From: Drosophila pseudoobscura | Taxonomy: Eukaryota; Arthropoda; Insecta; Diptera; Drosophilidae | NCBI RefSeq assembly: GCF_009870125.1 | Contig: NC_046679.1 | Coordinates: 17,794,001 to 17,858,000, forward strand | DNA length: 64,000 bases | Reading direction: 5' to 3' | Shown here: positions 9,880 through 20,147 of the stretch, in pieces | How positions within the stretch are numbered: the stretch's first letter is position 1 | Layout: each line of letters opens with the position of its first letter | The notes under the pieces: generated by a model | What the model was told of the DNA's origin: nothing | The model's input: only the letters and a program-made list of their open reading frames with translations | Database searches by the model: none | Program-made: the position numbers and the translations under genes

Positions 9880-11727
9880 ATGTTTGGTGGACAGCAACCA
9901 ATACTCGTATTGAGTAAGTATTGAATTTTAATCAATTTAAACTCGCCAGGGCCTACAATCTTTGTCCGTAGGTCAAAACACAAAACGCGAATCTGGCCGC
10001 AAAGTGCAGTTGGAGAATATTCAAGCCGGAAAGGTAAGTGTGTGCGTGTGTGACTCACATGGCTGTGTTTGTCGAGAGCTCCTCGCCTGCATTGGTGACC
10101 ATCTGCTGACATTATTGCTGTTTTCTAGGCTATTGCCGATGTCATTCGCACTTGCCTAGGACCACAGGCAATGCTGAAAATGCTGATGGATCCCATGGGC
10201 GGCATTGTAATGACAAACGACGGAAATGCCATACTCCGTGAGATCACCGTTCAGCATCCGGCGGCAAAGAGCATGATTGAAATAGCCCGCACACAGGACG
10301 AAGAGGTAGGCGATGGTACCACCTCCGTTATTGTGCTGGCTGGTGAGATGCTGGCCGCCGCCGAGCCGTTCCTTCAGCAGCAAATCCATCCTACAGTGAT
10401 CATTCGCGCCTACCGTGAGGCCCTCGAAGACATCGTGGGTCACTTGCTGTCTGGCCTAAGTGTGGAGTTGGACGTCAAGGACAAGGCAAAGATGGCTCAA
10501 GTGGTCAAGGCCTGTGTTGGTACGAAATTCATTGGCAAGTGGTCGGATCTGGCTGTCAAAATTGCACTGGATGCAGTGGAGACAGTTACGCTTAATGAAA
10601 ACGGCCGTTTGGAGGTGGACATCAAGCGGTAAGGGCTTGAATTTCGTTTATTGAGTCCTTTTTTTTTAGAGTATTTTCATCCCGACAGTTATGCCAAGGT
10701 GGAGAAGATTCCGGGTGGTGCCATCGAAGAGTCGTGTGTTCTGAAGGGCGTTATGATCAACAAGGATGTGACGCATCCTAAAATGCGTCGCTATATTGAG
10801 AATCCTCGCATCGTTCTGCTCGACTGCTCTCTCGAATACAAAAAAGGAGAGAGTCAGACCAATGTAGAAATCATTGGAGAGCAGGACTTCACTCGCATGT
10901 TGCAGATCGAGGAAGAGTTTGTCCAGCGCATCTGTGCTGACATCATCGCCGTCAAGCCGGATCTTGTTTTCACTGAGAAGGGTGTTTCGGATCTGGCGCA
11001 ACACTATCTCCTGAAGGCAGGCATCACTGCCATCCGTCGCCTGCGCAAGACGGACAACTTGCGCATTGCCCGGGCCTGTGGAGCCACCATTGTCAACCGT
11101 ACTGAAGAGCTGACCGAGAAGGATGTTGGAACTGGAGCCGGTCTCTTTGAGATCAAGAAAATTGGCGATGAGTACTTTACCTTTGTCACGGAGTGCAAGG
11201 ACCCGAAGGCATGCACCATACTGTTGCGCGGTGCCAGCAAGGATATTCTCAATGAAACTGAGCGCAATCTCCAAGATGCCTTGAATGTTGCTCGCAATCT
11301 GGTGTTGGAGCCGCGTCTTGTGGCTGGCGGTGGGGCTGTGGAGATGGCTGTCTCACAGCTTCTTTCTCGCAAGCAAGTTAAGGGGCCCTATACCGCGGTG
11401 GCTCATGCCCTGGAGATCATACCTCGTACCCTGGCCCAAAACTGTGGTGCCAACACTATTCGCGCTCTCACCGCCCTGCGTGCCAAGCATGCTTCCCATA
11501 CCGGCGACGGTGTGTGCGCCTGGGGCATTGATGGCGAGTCCGGCGAGATTGTTGATATGAACGTGAAGAACATTTGGGAGCCGTTGGCCGTCAAACTGCA
11601 GACCTATAAAACCGCCGTGGAAACAGCCATCTTGTTGCTGCGCATTGATGACATTGTTTCCGGCTCAAAGAAGCGTGGTGGCAACGAGCCAACCAATCCG
11701 GCCGCCATGGCCCAAGGCCAGGAATAG
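9880..11727 (+). CDS. CCT3: Chaperonin CCT/TRiC subunit gamma (CCT3)
   Basis: CCT3 is one of the eight subunits of the cytosolic chaperonin that folds actin, tubulin and WD40 proteins. Four exons, 9880-9913, 9972-10033, 10129-10628 and 10689-11727, give 544 residues, the usual length for CCT3. Group II chaperonin ATP-binding signatures are intact: LGPQAMLKML (from residue 42), NDGNAIL (62-68) and the catalytic GDGTTS (93-98). NTKRESGRK is the typical CCT3 N-terminal block. GGGAVEM and GANTIRALTALR lie in the C-terminal equatorial domain, and RIDDIVSGSKK is the conserved end. AATAAA at 11763-11768 gives a very short 3' UTR. Clear and apparently functional. Confidence 0.97.
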
Positions 11728-12270
11728 TCTTTGAACAAACACAATGTGTATTAATAATGCTTAATAAATTGTAATATCTAATTTAACACACAAAACACAC
11801 ACACACCAATCACACCCAAATGTCTAACATTTATCTTGGGCTAAGAGACCCAGGCAGATTGCCCCTTGTCTCCCACACAAAATTTTGCGCTGCATTTTCT
11901 CTCATTAACAATCCGTATACAAATAAAACTGTCAAAATCAAGCACTGTTTATTTTTAATGATTTACTTACTTCAACAACTGACTCCAAGCCAGCATTTAA
12001 GCTAGTGAGTTAAGCTGTCCATGACGATTTAAAGTACATACTTTGGGACATATGTTCAGATTATATACAGTCTATAATCTGCGGCCAGCACAAAAGATGA
12101 ACGAGCAGTGGCGGAGGTCATAGGAAAACTCAATACAACTAGTGTATACCTTGGCATACCATACCTAAACTTTACCTATGGAGATCTTGATAGTTCGGTA
12201 CGAGCTTCGTACAGGCGCTCATCCATCAACTTTAGTACCTTTTTTAAATATAGTTTCTGTTAAGTTCGTT
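11728..12270. other. CCT3-METTL4 convergent spacer
   Basis: This 543 bp spacer holds the short CCT3 3' UTR (poly(A) signal 11763-11768), a CA-rich patch at about 11788-11806, and the 3' side of the METTL4-like gene. No ORF with family similarity and no RNA gene is recognised. Confidence 0.4.
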
Positions 12271-13326
12271 TTACTTGTTATTTATGGAATTATATTTATG
12301 TACCTCTAATCCAATGGATGTAAACTGTGGCTGCAGATACCGTGCAAAAAGCTCTAGACAGTTGGGTTCCGCTTGATTGAGGTCCAATTTGATATGCTGG
12401 CGCAGCCATGGCAAAAGGGGCGGCTTATGAGAGTGTACAATACTGGGAACGCTGAGGATCATCTCTGTTTTTGTTATATCCGTTCCATAATTCTCATGGC
12501 TATCGGCATGACAGGCCAAATATAGCATTTCATACGGCTGCTTCTGGGTGGGGTCTGATTGAAGAGGGCCAATAAGCTTGTGGTCCGTGCTTAGTTTGTA
12601 CCAGCGCAGTTTGTGAAGTAGGCGTAGATTCCAGCTAGGCAAAATTTGTGTTTCCAAAGCCGTCTGGTGCTGGATTGAATTCGTGCACCAAATGGCCACA
12701 AGGGTACGTGTATTGGTCAGCTTGGAAAGCGGCAGAAGAGCCAGTTGGTCGTTGTCTAGCATGGAATAACCGAGCTCCTGCTTGAAACGCTTCAGCCGGC
12801 GAATGTATTTGTTGCGCCACGGAGGATCGACTACAATCAGATCGTAGCTGGGCAAGAGTTGGGGCAATAGTGCCGGCAGATGGTCTACATTGTGGTTGTA
12901 GAAGCGAGCCCTGTCCGGTATGAGGTAGATGGTGTTGGCCTCGTCTCCGCTTGGAAAGCGTTGGACCTGCCCGCTCTGGTTGGCTCCGTGCAACTGGGGA
13001 AGGATGTATGGAGCCTCCCAACACCGTGATAGAGGCGTAATTGACTCAGAGCCAACGGGCGTGGGCAAGAGATCCAGGTACCTGTCGATGGTCTGTGAAT
13101 CCGATGCGCCTGGTATGCTGTCCGGTATTCGCTTGCGCTTCTTTGATTTCTTCTGTTCGCTAACCGGCTGGTTAGCTCTTTTGGCTTGAAACTGAAACAG
13201 TTCCGCCTTGAGCTGATATGTACTTTTCGCACCATCTCCAGTACTGTAGGCTTCATTAATAAGTCTTCTGTGATCCAAATAGACCGCGAATCGCTCATTC
13301 TCAGTTTTTGTATGCAGCGTCAACAT
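12271..13326 (-). CDS. METTL4: METTL4-like MT-A70 family N6-adenosine methyltransferase
   Basis: METTL4 is an MT-A70 family methyltransferase; in flies and humans it methylates U2 snRNA internally, and DNA 6mA has also been proposed. This single-exon gene encodes 351 residues. The catalytic DPPW motif is at residues 167-170 within YDLIVVDPPWRNKYIRR. Downstream family blocks LVAIWCTNS, LRWYKLSTD and KQPYEMLYLACH follow, and the C-terminus has KPPLLPWLRQHI and CLELFARYLQP (the LELFAR block seen in MT-A70 proteins). SKKRKRIP at about 61-68 is a likely nuclear localisation signal. The length fits fly METTL4, which is shorter than human. Its promoter lies immediately upstream at about 13345-13450. 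Confidence 0.93.
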   Translation of the reverse strand: MLTLHTKTENERFAVYLDHRRLINEAYSTGDGAKSTYQLKAELFQFQAKRANQPVSEQKKSKKRKRIPDSIPGASDSQTIDRYLDLLPTPVGSESITPLSRCWEAPYILPQLHGANQSGQVQRFPSGDEANTIYLIPDRARFYNHNVDHLPALLPQLLPSYDLIVVDPPWRNKYIRRLKRFKQELGYSMLDNDQLALLPLSKLTNTRTLVAIWCTNSIQHQTALETQILPSWNLRLLHKLRWYKLSTDHKLIGPLQSDPTQKQPYEMLYLACHADSHENYGTDITKTEMILSVPSIVHSHKPPLLPWLRQHIKLDLNQAEPNCLELFARYLQPQFTSIGLEVHKYNSINNK

Positions 13327-13344
13327 TTTCTCATTGATAACATT

Positions 13345-13455
13345 GATAAGAGTGGAGCAGTGTGACCGCGGATTTATCGATAAAATATACCGTCCGACTC
13401 TCAGAAATATACCGAAACATACCGCCTCATTTTCAAAATATACCGTGTAAATATA
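13345..13455 (-). promoter_or_regulatory. METTL4 promoter cassette: Motif 1, DRE and three Motif 6 copies
   Basis: Just upstream of the METTL4 start, CAGTGTGACCG at 13358-13368 is the reverse complement of Motif 1 (YGGTCACACTR). TATCGATA at 13375-13382 is a perfect DRE. AAATATACCG occurs three times between about 13384 and 13447, each matching Motif 6 (KTYRGTATWTTT) on the minus strand. These are core promoter motifs of broadly expressed fly genes. A near-identical copy lies at 21603-21695. Confidence 0.65.
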
Positions 13456-14500
13456 CTGACGAATTGAAATTCTATTTTACATATTCCTCGTTTTTGATAT
13501 TCCGACGAATATTACTAGCTATATAGAACATTTAGCCATGCCATCATAGTTTTATCCCATTGATGAATAAATTTTCTACAAGATTGGATAGTTTTTAATC
13601 CTTGCTTTTAATGTATTTAGTGTAAAAAACGGTTTTAACGAAAAAGTTCAACAAAAAATTAGTTGCTATATTGTAAGTGTAAGCCGTAGTGTATACCCTA
13701 TTTTGTTAATTTTATATGAAAGTATAAATATTGATACGAATATAAAACCACTAACCATACAGTATACTGTACTGATAAAACGTAAAAATTGATATTTTTT
13801 AGACATATTCATGTATATGATGAGTGTTTTGTTTATATATATCTCGATCCAGATACCCATTCTTGGTCCGTACAAGAAGACTTAAAAGCTTTCAAATATC
13901 GTTGAAATTTTGAAAATAATATTGAATAATATTAAAATATATTGAAAATAAATTGTGTTTTTCCTGGGATGACAAACATATTCACAATTCCAGAAGAGAA
14001 CAGAATGTGAGAGCTCCCACCCGAAGCTGAGATCTCCCAGAAGACAGGGGAAGCAAGTTCTGTTGCGGTGTATCAAGTAGCAAATCTATATACATATGTA
14101 TGTACATATATATAAAATAGGCAAGAAAAACCCCAATTTTAATAAAAAAGCGTCAACATATAATACCAAAAGATAGATGCCAGAGAGAGAGGGAGCAGCC
14201 GCATCTGAGTACGAAGATTAAAAGTAGAGCGGCAGTCCTTGCCGCTGATTCAAATAATATGCAAGTGCATAAAATCGTAACTCTAAAATTCAATTACAAG
14301 ATAATTCCACTCAACAGAATACATACGCATACATTTTTCAGTTGGACTGCACTGAAATGTCGAAGGAAACGGCGCAAGCCATGAACCGTAGCTAAGCGAC
14401 AATACCGCAGAAACGCTGTTTACAATTGAAATCAATAGATGTAAAATTATCAAGGAATCAAGGGAATCAAGGAAATCGTTTGAATAATCGTACTTACATC
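13456..14500. other. METTL4-ODAD1 spacer with a dispersed repeat copy
   Basis: This AT-rich region of about 1 kb lies between two divergently oriented genes. It contains a dispersed repeat copy at 13507-13594 (listed separately), runs of TATATG/TACATA near 14085-14120, and a purine-rich stretch near 14176-14196. The promoter and 5' UTR of the ODAD1-type gene should lie in its right part. No protein-coding potential is believable. Confidence 0.4.
13507..13594 (+). repeat. Dispersed repeat, copy 1
   Basis: This stretch begins with GAATATTACTAGCTATATAG and contains CATTTAGCCATGCC and TTGATGAAT-like blocks. It matches 19826-19912 over about 88 bp with roughly 85% identity by eye. It is probably part of an old, non-coding mobile element; the family is not recognised. 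Confidence 0.65.
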
Positions 14501-16157
14501 ATGGCGGACCAAAGCGAACTGGACCAGTTGGCCACAGCAGAGTTGCTGAGGCTCCAGAGACAACATCGATCGCTTCAACTTGATCTTCGAGGCCTGCTAG
14601 AAGAAAAAGCCAAGCGACTGAAGAAGCAAAATAACATGATAAATGTTCTGCAGGTCGAGCATCAGAAGTTGAGGGAAGAGATCAAGACTTTGGAGGGTGG
14701 AACGCACGCACGGAAAAACACAAATGTGAGAGGGAGTCAAATTAATAGGGATACCCTAAGCTGTACTCTAATTGCAGAAGGAACGGCATCTGGGAGCACT
14801 GCAGAGACAGCAGACGGATCTGCAGAGGGTGCTTCAAAACGAGCGAACCAATCTGTGGGAGCTGGAGGGGCACATACGGAAAATGGAAAAGGAAATCGAT
14901 GGTCTTCGTCGTAATGAGGTGCCCGACAGCTGCTACAAGCACACAATTTGCACGGTTCAAAAAAGCGTTGTCAAGCTGGAGAACCGTCTGGATGTGGTCA
15001 ACAAAAAGTGCAGCGATGTCCTCACAGAGAACAGCAAAATGCGAGATGCCATAAACCACATGCTGCAAGATCGGTGAGATGTTTTTGACAACTGGGAAGG
15101 CCCCACAAACGCTTTAAATGTGCCGATTGCTTCAGGGCTAACTTCAATGATATGTGGCAAGCGATGGTCACTCAGTTCAATGAGGGTAAGAAATTCATAA
15201 TGGACTTGATTGACCAATCAACGCTGGCCTTCGATCAGCGCGAGGAGCTTTGCAACAAGTTGTCCGTTCTGAAGGACCGCAATGAGAATGACAAGGTGAT
15301 GCACATCCAGGAGATGCGTGAGATGCAGAGGCGTCTGGAGCACGATGCCAAGTTGCAGAAGTTTTTCGACATCAAGGGGCAAAAGCGGCTTAATCCAGAG
15401 CTAGAGCAGCGAGAGTTGGATAAGAAGCAGAATCAAAAGGAAAACTATGAGCGACAACTTTTCGAATACAAGGAGATAATTGAGAAGATCAAGCAGTTGT
15501 ATGGCGAAGAAGATCCGGACCGCTTGGTGGCTCAGTTTAAGCGCCAGGAGGATGAGAACTTCGCTCTTTTTAATTACGTTAATGAGCTAAGTCACGAGGT
15601 GGAGGTGTTAAACGATTCCACTCAAGAATTAACTGATGAAATAGGTGGGTTACACGTGATGTGGTCAAATCTACACTCATATTAACGACAATTACCATAG
15701 AACGACAAAAATCGGAGCAGACCGAGAAAGAGTTGAAGCTAAAGACCGAGGCGTTGGATTATTTAAATGCAGAGCGGGGTCGCATTGAACAACTGGCCAA
15801 GGAGACCAGCGAAAAGAAGCAAACTCTGAGCATCAGACTTGAGCAACTACTTAAGGGGATCGAGGATATATTCAGGTAAGATTTTTGATATTGGCAAGGA
15901 GGATAGTCAAGTTCTGTAACTAAATAAAAACAATTCCCAGACAATTGGCCTGCGACGACGCTCCCATCCTCAACGTCCTTAGCACCAAGACCTTTCTAAC
16001 TGTCCACAATGTAAAGCTGTTCATTGGCGTAATAGAGCGTAGAGTCAATCTCATTATCAGCACGATTAATATAGAGGACAATTCAAACAAGATACTGGCC
16101 AAGAAAGATCGTGTGCCCAAGTTCAACATCCGAGAATCGGCTAAAACAAAGAACTAG
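14501..16157 (+). CDS. Outer dynein arm docking coiled-coil protein (ODAD1/CCDC63 family)
   Basis: Members of this CCDC63/CCDC114 (ODAD1) family anchor outer dynein arms to axonemal doublets; in flies they are expected in sperm tails and chordotonal cilia. Five exons, 14501-14725, 14778-15073, 15136-15644, 15701-15875 and 15941-16157, join in frame to give 473 residues. Almost the whole protein is heptad-rich coiled coil (for example ELLRLQRQHRSLQLDLRGLL, and a QREELCNKLSVLKDRNENDK block). The central FNEGKKFIMDLIDQSTLAFDQREEL and the order of segments match the family. An in-frame ATG at 14426 would add 25 Asn-rich residues; I prefer 14501 because MADQSELDQL leads straight into the coiled coil. 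It cannot be told from sequence alone whether it corresponds to CCDC63 or CCDC114. Confidence 0.85.
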
Positions 16158-16625
16158 ATAAGTCTCATCTCATCTCTAATCAATACATTTAAACACTATT
16201 TAAATTATTAATTAGTATTTGTTCGGTCAAACTTTTTCTTGTTGTTACCGTCTTAATTAATCGATTTATTTATACTAAAATATGAAATACTAAAATATGC
16301 CTTTGAATTAAGAAAGAATTATGTACTTGCATGAGTCTCGAACTATGGACAATCTTACGCTGTTTTACTCTCTCAACATCATTATCATAAACTCACCACA
16401 ATAAAGTATCGCTTATTCTTGGAGCTCATGCATTAAGAACCCTAATAAATAGTTATTGCCTAATGATTAAACGCACCCATAGAATTTTCTTTTGCACGGC
16501 TAACTCTTGCATCGGTTCTAATTCGTTTTATTTGAATCTTAAACAAAATAATCGTAGATATGTATATATATAAATATCCAGCCTTGGATATACTCTAGTC
16601 TAGGTCACAGCTGAGAACTCTGCGC
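16158..16625. other. Convergent spacer between the ODAD1-type gene and modSP
   Basis: This is 468 bp of AT-rich DNA between two stop codons. It should hold both 3' UTRs. AATAAA-type sequences occur on both strands (for example near 16400 and 16444 on plus). No other feature is recognised. Confidence 0.4.
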
Positions 16626-18639
16626 TCAGGATCTGGTATTTATGCTATTTTCGATTGCAGTGGTTATTATTTTATTAAAGTGCTGTATGTTGGTCAGTAT
16701 AGTCAGACTGTGGGCGCACTGATCTGCATTGGGTGCGTTGCTGATGATACCGTACAGGAAATGGCGGGAAGTGTCTCGGGAGAAAGCGTAGGACTGGCGG
16801 ACGGCGGTGAATCCACCGCCACTATCGCCCCGACACGCCAGCGACTTGCCCTGTGTGAAGATGCAAAATTTGTCCGATTGAATGTCTGGGAAATTTTGCA
16901 GGCACACGGAGTTCATCTTGGACACTGCCGGCACAAACTGCAGCTCGCGCTTATCCTCGATGCTCCAGCCAGCGAATTTGCCCTGTACATCGTTATTAAT
17001 GGTCTCCTTCTCGGCAAACTCTGAGAAATGGACGCAGATCGGCCGAATGACGTGGCTGAACTCGAAGGGCTCGACCAGAACTAGCAAGGCTAGATCGTTG
17101 AGGTAGTTGTTCGTCCTGCCCTTGTAGCCACTGTAATAAACATTATGGTAATAAACCATCTGCGAGAGCTTGTCTGAACTGTACGTACGGCGCTATAATG
17201 ATGTCCCGCACGTCCTGCCAGCGCTCATCGCTGGTAGTATTCTTGTAGTTCCGATAAAATTTCGCTGCTATTACGCGGAACGTGTCATAGCTGTAGGCCC
17301 GCCGTACCGTTTCATCGTACACGCAGTGGGCAGCAGTGATCACCAGGTCCGGCGTCAGCAGCGAACCGCCACACATGAAGCTATAGCTCTTCTCAGTGTG
17401 CCAAACGTAGAGGCCCACATGCCACGGGACCACAGTGTTGTTGATGGTGTACCCGTTGGCCGAGAAGCTCTTGGTTGGCGTGGCTATCTGGCCACACTCC
17501 TGGTCGCAGCGTTGCCGTTGGCGATTCCAGTACCCCCCTTTCATGCACTTCATATCCGGGAGAGTGGTGCGGCGAGTCTGGAAGCCGGTGGCACATACAA
17601 ACTTGACCTCAGTGCCTGGCGGATGATAACGCTGACTGCAGTCGACGTTCTGCCCAGCGGAAGTGCATATGGCCTTGGTGGAATACCCATCGAACTCGCC
17701 CTTGGAATCACAGTATTCTGCAGGGAAAAGCGGAGAAGGCTTTAAGAGTTGATATCGGCAGGGTGGGGATCTAGGGATCTACTCACTCACGCACTTCGGC
17801 ACTGTCTCGGAACTCCACTGTCTGTTAGCGCAGTGACTTATTTCGAGGCCCTCTAATATGTAGCCGGGTTGGCAGGAGAAGCGGACCGTGCCACTGGTGA
17901 TCGGCGGAAGGAGAACACGATCGTAGTGATCCTTTAGAATTGGGCGTTCATCTTCCAGCGGCAAGGAACAGCCTAGTTGCTCCAGCGGTATGACGACGGG
18001 GGTAGGTGAAGTCACCTTCTTGGTAGTGTTGCACAGGAGTGGGGCTTCGTCCGAGCCATCGAAGCAATCGTTCTGTCCATTACAACTCAGGGCTCCCGAA
18101 ATACAGCCGCCGGTGCCACACTTGAAGGAGTAGCCCGGGCACTCCAGGTGCCCGCACAAAGCCACCGACTCGTCGAAGCCGGTGCCGTCTCCGCAGTCGT
18201 CCTTGCCGTCACAGAGAGACCTGCTTTTGTCTAGGCATATGCCAGATGGGCATTTGATCTCGTCGTCTCTGCAAGATTTGATAATTGAGTAAAATTACCG
18301 ATTGCGGCCTCTTCTACTACTAGTCTTCTACTCACTGACAATTACCCTGTGAACGGCGGTCGAACTCTCGCAAATCGTCCTCGTTGCCACAGCGCAAAAC
18401 CGTTTCATCGGAGCCATCTGCGCAATCTTTGACTCCGTTGCATCCGGCTGTTCCTATGACACAAGCGCCGTAGCTGCACTGGAAGTAGGGCTTCAAACAG
18501 TGCTGCCGCTGGGAGATACACGTCAGCGGGGTTTCGTCCGATCCGTCGGGGCAGTTCTTCACGCCGTTGCAAACGTCGAATTGCGAAATGCAACCGCCAT
18601 TTTCGCACGCAAACTGGGAAGTCGAACATTGAGCGTTTA
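16626..18639 (-). CDS. modSP: Modular serine protease (modSP), first exon not found
   Basis: ModSP is the secreted protease that starts the cascade (ModSP, Grass, SPE) activating Toll after microbial recognition. Four exons are visible: 18336-18639, 17787-18268, 17189-17717 and 16626-17130, all joining in frame. Domain order: four LDL-receptor class A modules (two in the first visible exon, two in the next, each with the C...D..DG.DE pattern), a sushi/CCP module (CSLPLEDERP ... CANRQW), a second Cys-rich CCP-like module, then an S1 trypsin domain. The triad is intact: His in ITAAHC, Asp in LNDLALL, Ser in CRGDSGGG. The first visible exon starts in phase with one missing base and encodes NAQCSTSQFAC, so an upstream signal-peptide exon is needed but was not identified within 18640-22000. 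Confidence 0.92.
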
Positions 18640-18851
18640 CTGTAATTAAAAATTGTTAAAAAATTGTACCAATTGTACCAATTGTATTCGGCTCTTGTCA
18701 GAACCTTGCTTTGCTTAATATGTTGCCCTTCAGATCTCAGAAATCCAAATGTACTCCATTAATTTTTTTTTGGATTTCGCTAGTCGAGTTCTAGTTAGCT
18801 ATTTTATGCTGTCCCTGCATCAAGTGTTTGATTAAATGTTTTGCATATTTA

Positions 18852-19000
18852 TTTTTATACCCGATACTCAAAATGAGTAGAAAATGGATGTGTGTAACGT
18901 CCAGAAGGAATCGTTTCCGACCCCATAAAGTATATATGTATATTCTTGATCAGCATCAATAGCCGGTCGATTGAGCCCTGTCTGTTTGTCCGTCCCTATC
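18852..19000 (+). mobile_element. Transposable element fragment of a widespread Drosophila repeat type
   Basis: The stretch TATACCCGATACTCAAAATG followed by TGTGTAACGTCCAGAAGG, a GACCCCATAAAGTATATA block and GTCTGTTTGTCCGTCC is a signature seen in many dispersed Drosophila repeats. It is truncated and has no ORF. I recognise the signature but cannot name the family with confidence. Adjacent DNA to about 19620 may belong to the same insertion. Confidence 0.6.
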
Positions 19001-19825
19001 AGTGCGGCGTCCGCAGCAACTCACAACGTTGCCCCTCGTTTAGTTTATTTCCGACACCACTCAATCCGAACACAGTTTCAGCATACTGTTTTATCTCTCT
19101 TAGAATAATACAAGCAGGGAGAGAGAGAGAGATTTTGTATGGAAATAATACGAGAGATCTCAAGATGAACCGCCTCAAATCTTGTTTTAGCATCGTGCAT
19201 CAACATGCTGGAAGACGTGCTCAGAGAGTAAATAAAGCTGTGAGCGTGAATTGTGTACTATACGTAGCATACATTGTGAATATTCTGTACATAGTATATG
19301 TTTATTTTCGTATGGTTCCTATTATCATTTCGAACTTTACTCACTTGCTCTGGACCTTAACGTCACTACCGCCCATAAGTACAATAAATTCGATAAATAT
19401 AATTTAAGCTTCATTCTTTCCGTTTTGAAGCTGATTTCTATGGAGTGTCAATGAAGCACACGGACATATGTACATAAGTACATAACAATCGGTACTCCCT
19501 ACAAGTGTGTCTTTATGTTTGGCTTAAATGCGTGTTGATATTAAATTCATCGGACAGCACTCGCTACCGAACATTGAACGAATCCGACCGAGCTCACAAA
19601 TCGAACTGACTCAATATACGTTTTAGCTGAATCTTATAATATGATGAATACTCTTAAAATAATCTTGAAGCTTAAAGAGCGTCAGATCGGACTTGATTTT
19701 AGTGTGAAGAGCAGCTAGACTGAATTTGATACAACAGTTGCGGCTTTAGTTCCAGTCTCTTAAGAAATGAGTAAGTTTGCATATAACCTCCAAGATACAT
19801 GGCGATATAACAGACAACTGGTAAG

Positions 19826-19912
19826 GAATATTACCAGCTATATAGAACATTTAGCCATGCCCAAATAATTTTATACAATTGATGAATCAATTTTCTACTT
19901 GATTGGCTTAAT
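19826..19912 (+). repeat. Dispersed repeat, copy 2
   Basis: Same element as 13507-13594 and in the same orientation. It shares GAATATTAC, AGCTATATAGAACATTTAGC and TTGATGAAT blocks, with scattered substitutions. It lies between a transposon fragment and the LRP pseudogene. Confidence 0.65.
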
Positions 19913-20147
19913 TTAAATACTCGTTTTTATTGGATTTTCCCTAAACAAAGGTTTCTTGTAGCACGAAAGAAATCTTTGGGAGAAACATCCAATTTGCAAT
20001 CATCGATTTCATACATTGCAACGATATTTTTAGATTCAATTTAATTTTTTGATCGGGCGGGAAGTAGTTAGTAGAAGGTGGGAAGGTGGAGTAGGATATT
20101 GTTAGTTTAGGAATTTGGGCAGATATCGTGTCTTTCCACTCACCTGG

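Larger units (their letters stand above)
18640..20147. other. Repeat-rich region upstream of the visible modSP exons
   Basis: About 1.5 kb with no believable coding exon. It holds a transposon-like fragment (18852-19000), a following stretch with AATAAA at 19230-19235 that could be an LTR-like remnant, and dispersed repeat copy 2 (19826-19912). The modSP signal exon would be expected on the minus strand here or further right. I checked minus-strand ATGs and saw none followed by a clear signal peptide and a donor of the right phase. Confidence 0.4.

Noticed and set aside
14426-14500. Upstream in-frame ATG for the ODAD1-type gene
   Set aside because: It would add an Asn-rich 25-residue leader from repeated CAAGGAATC sequence; the start at 14501 is more family-like, though the upstream one cannot be excluded.
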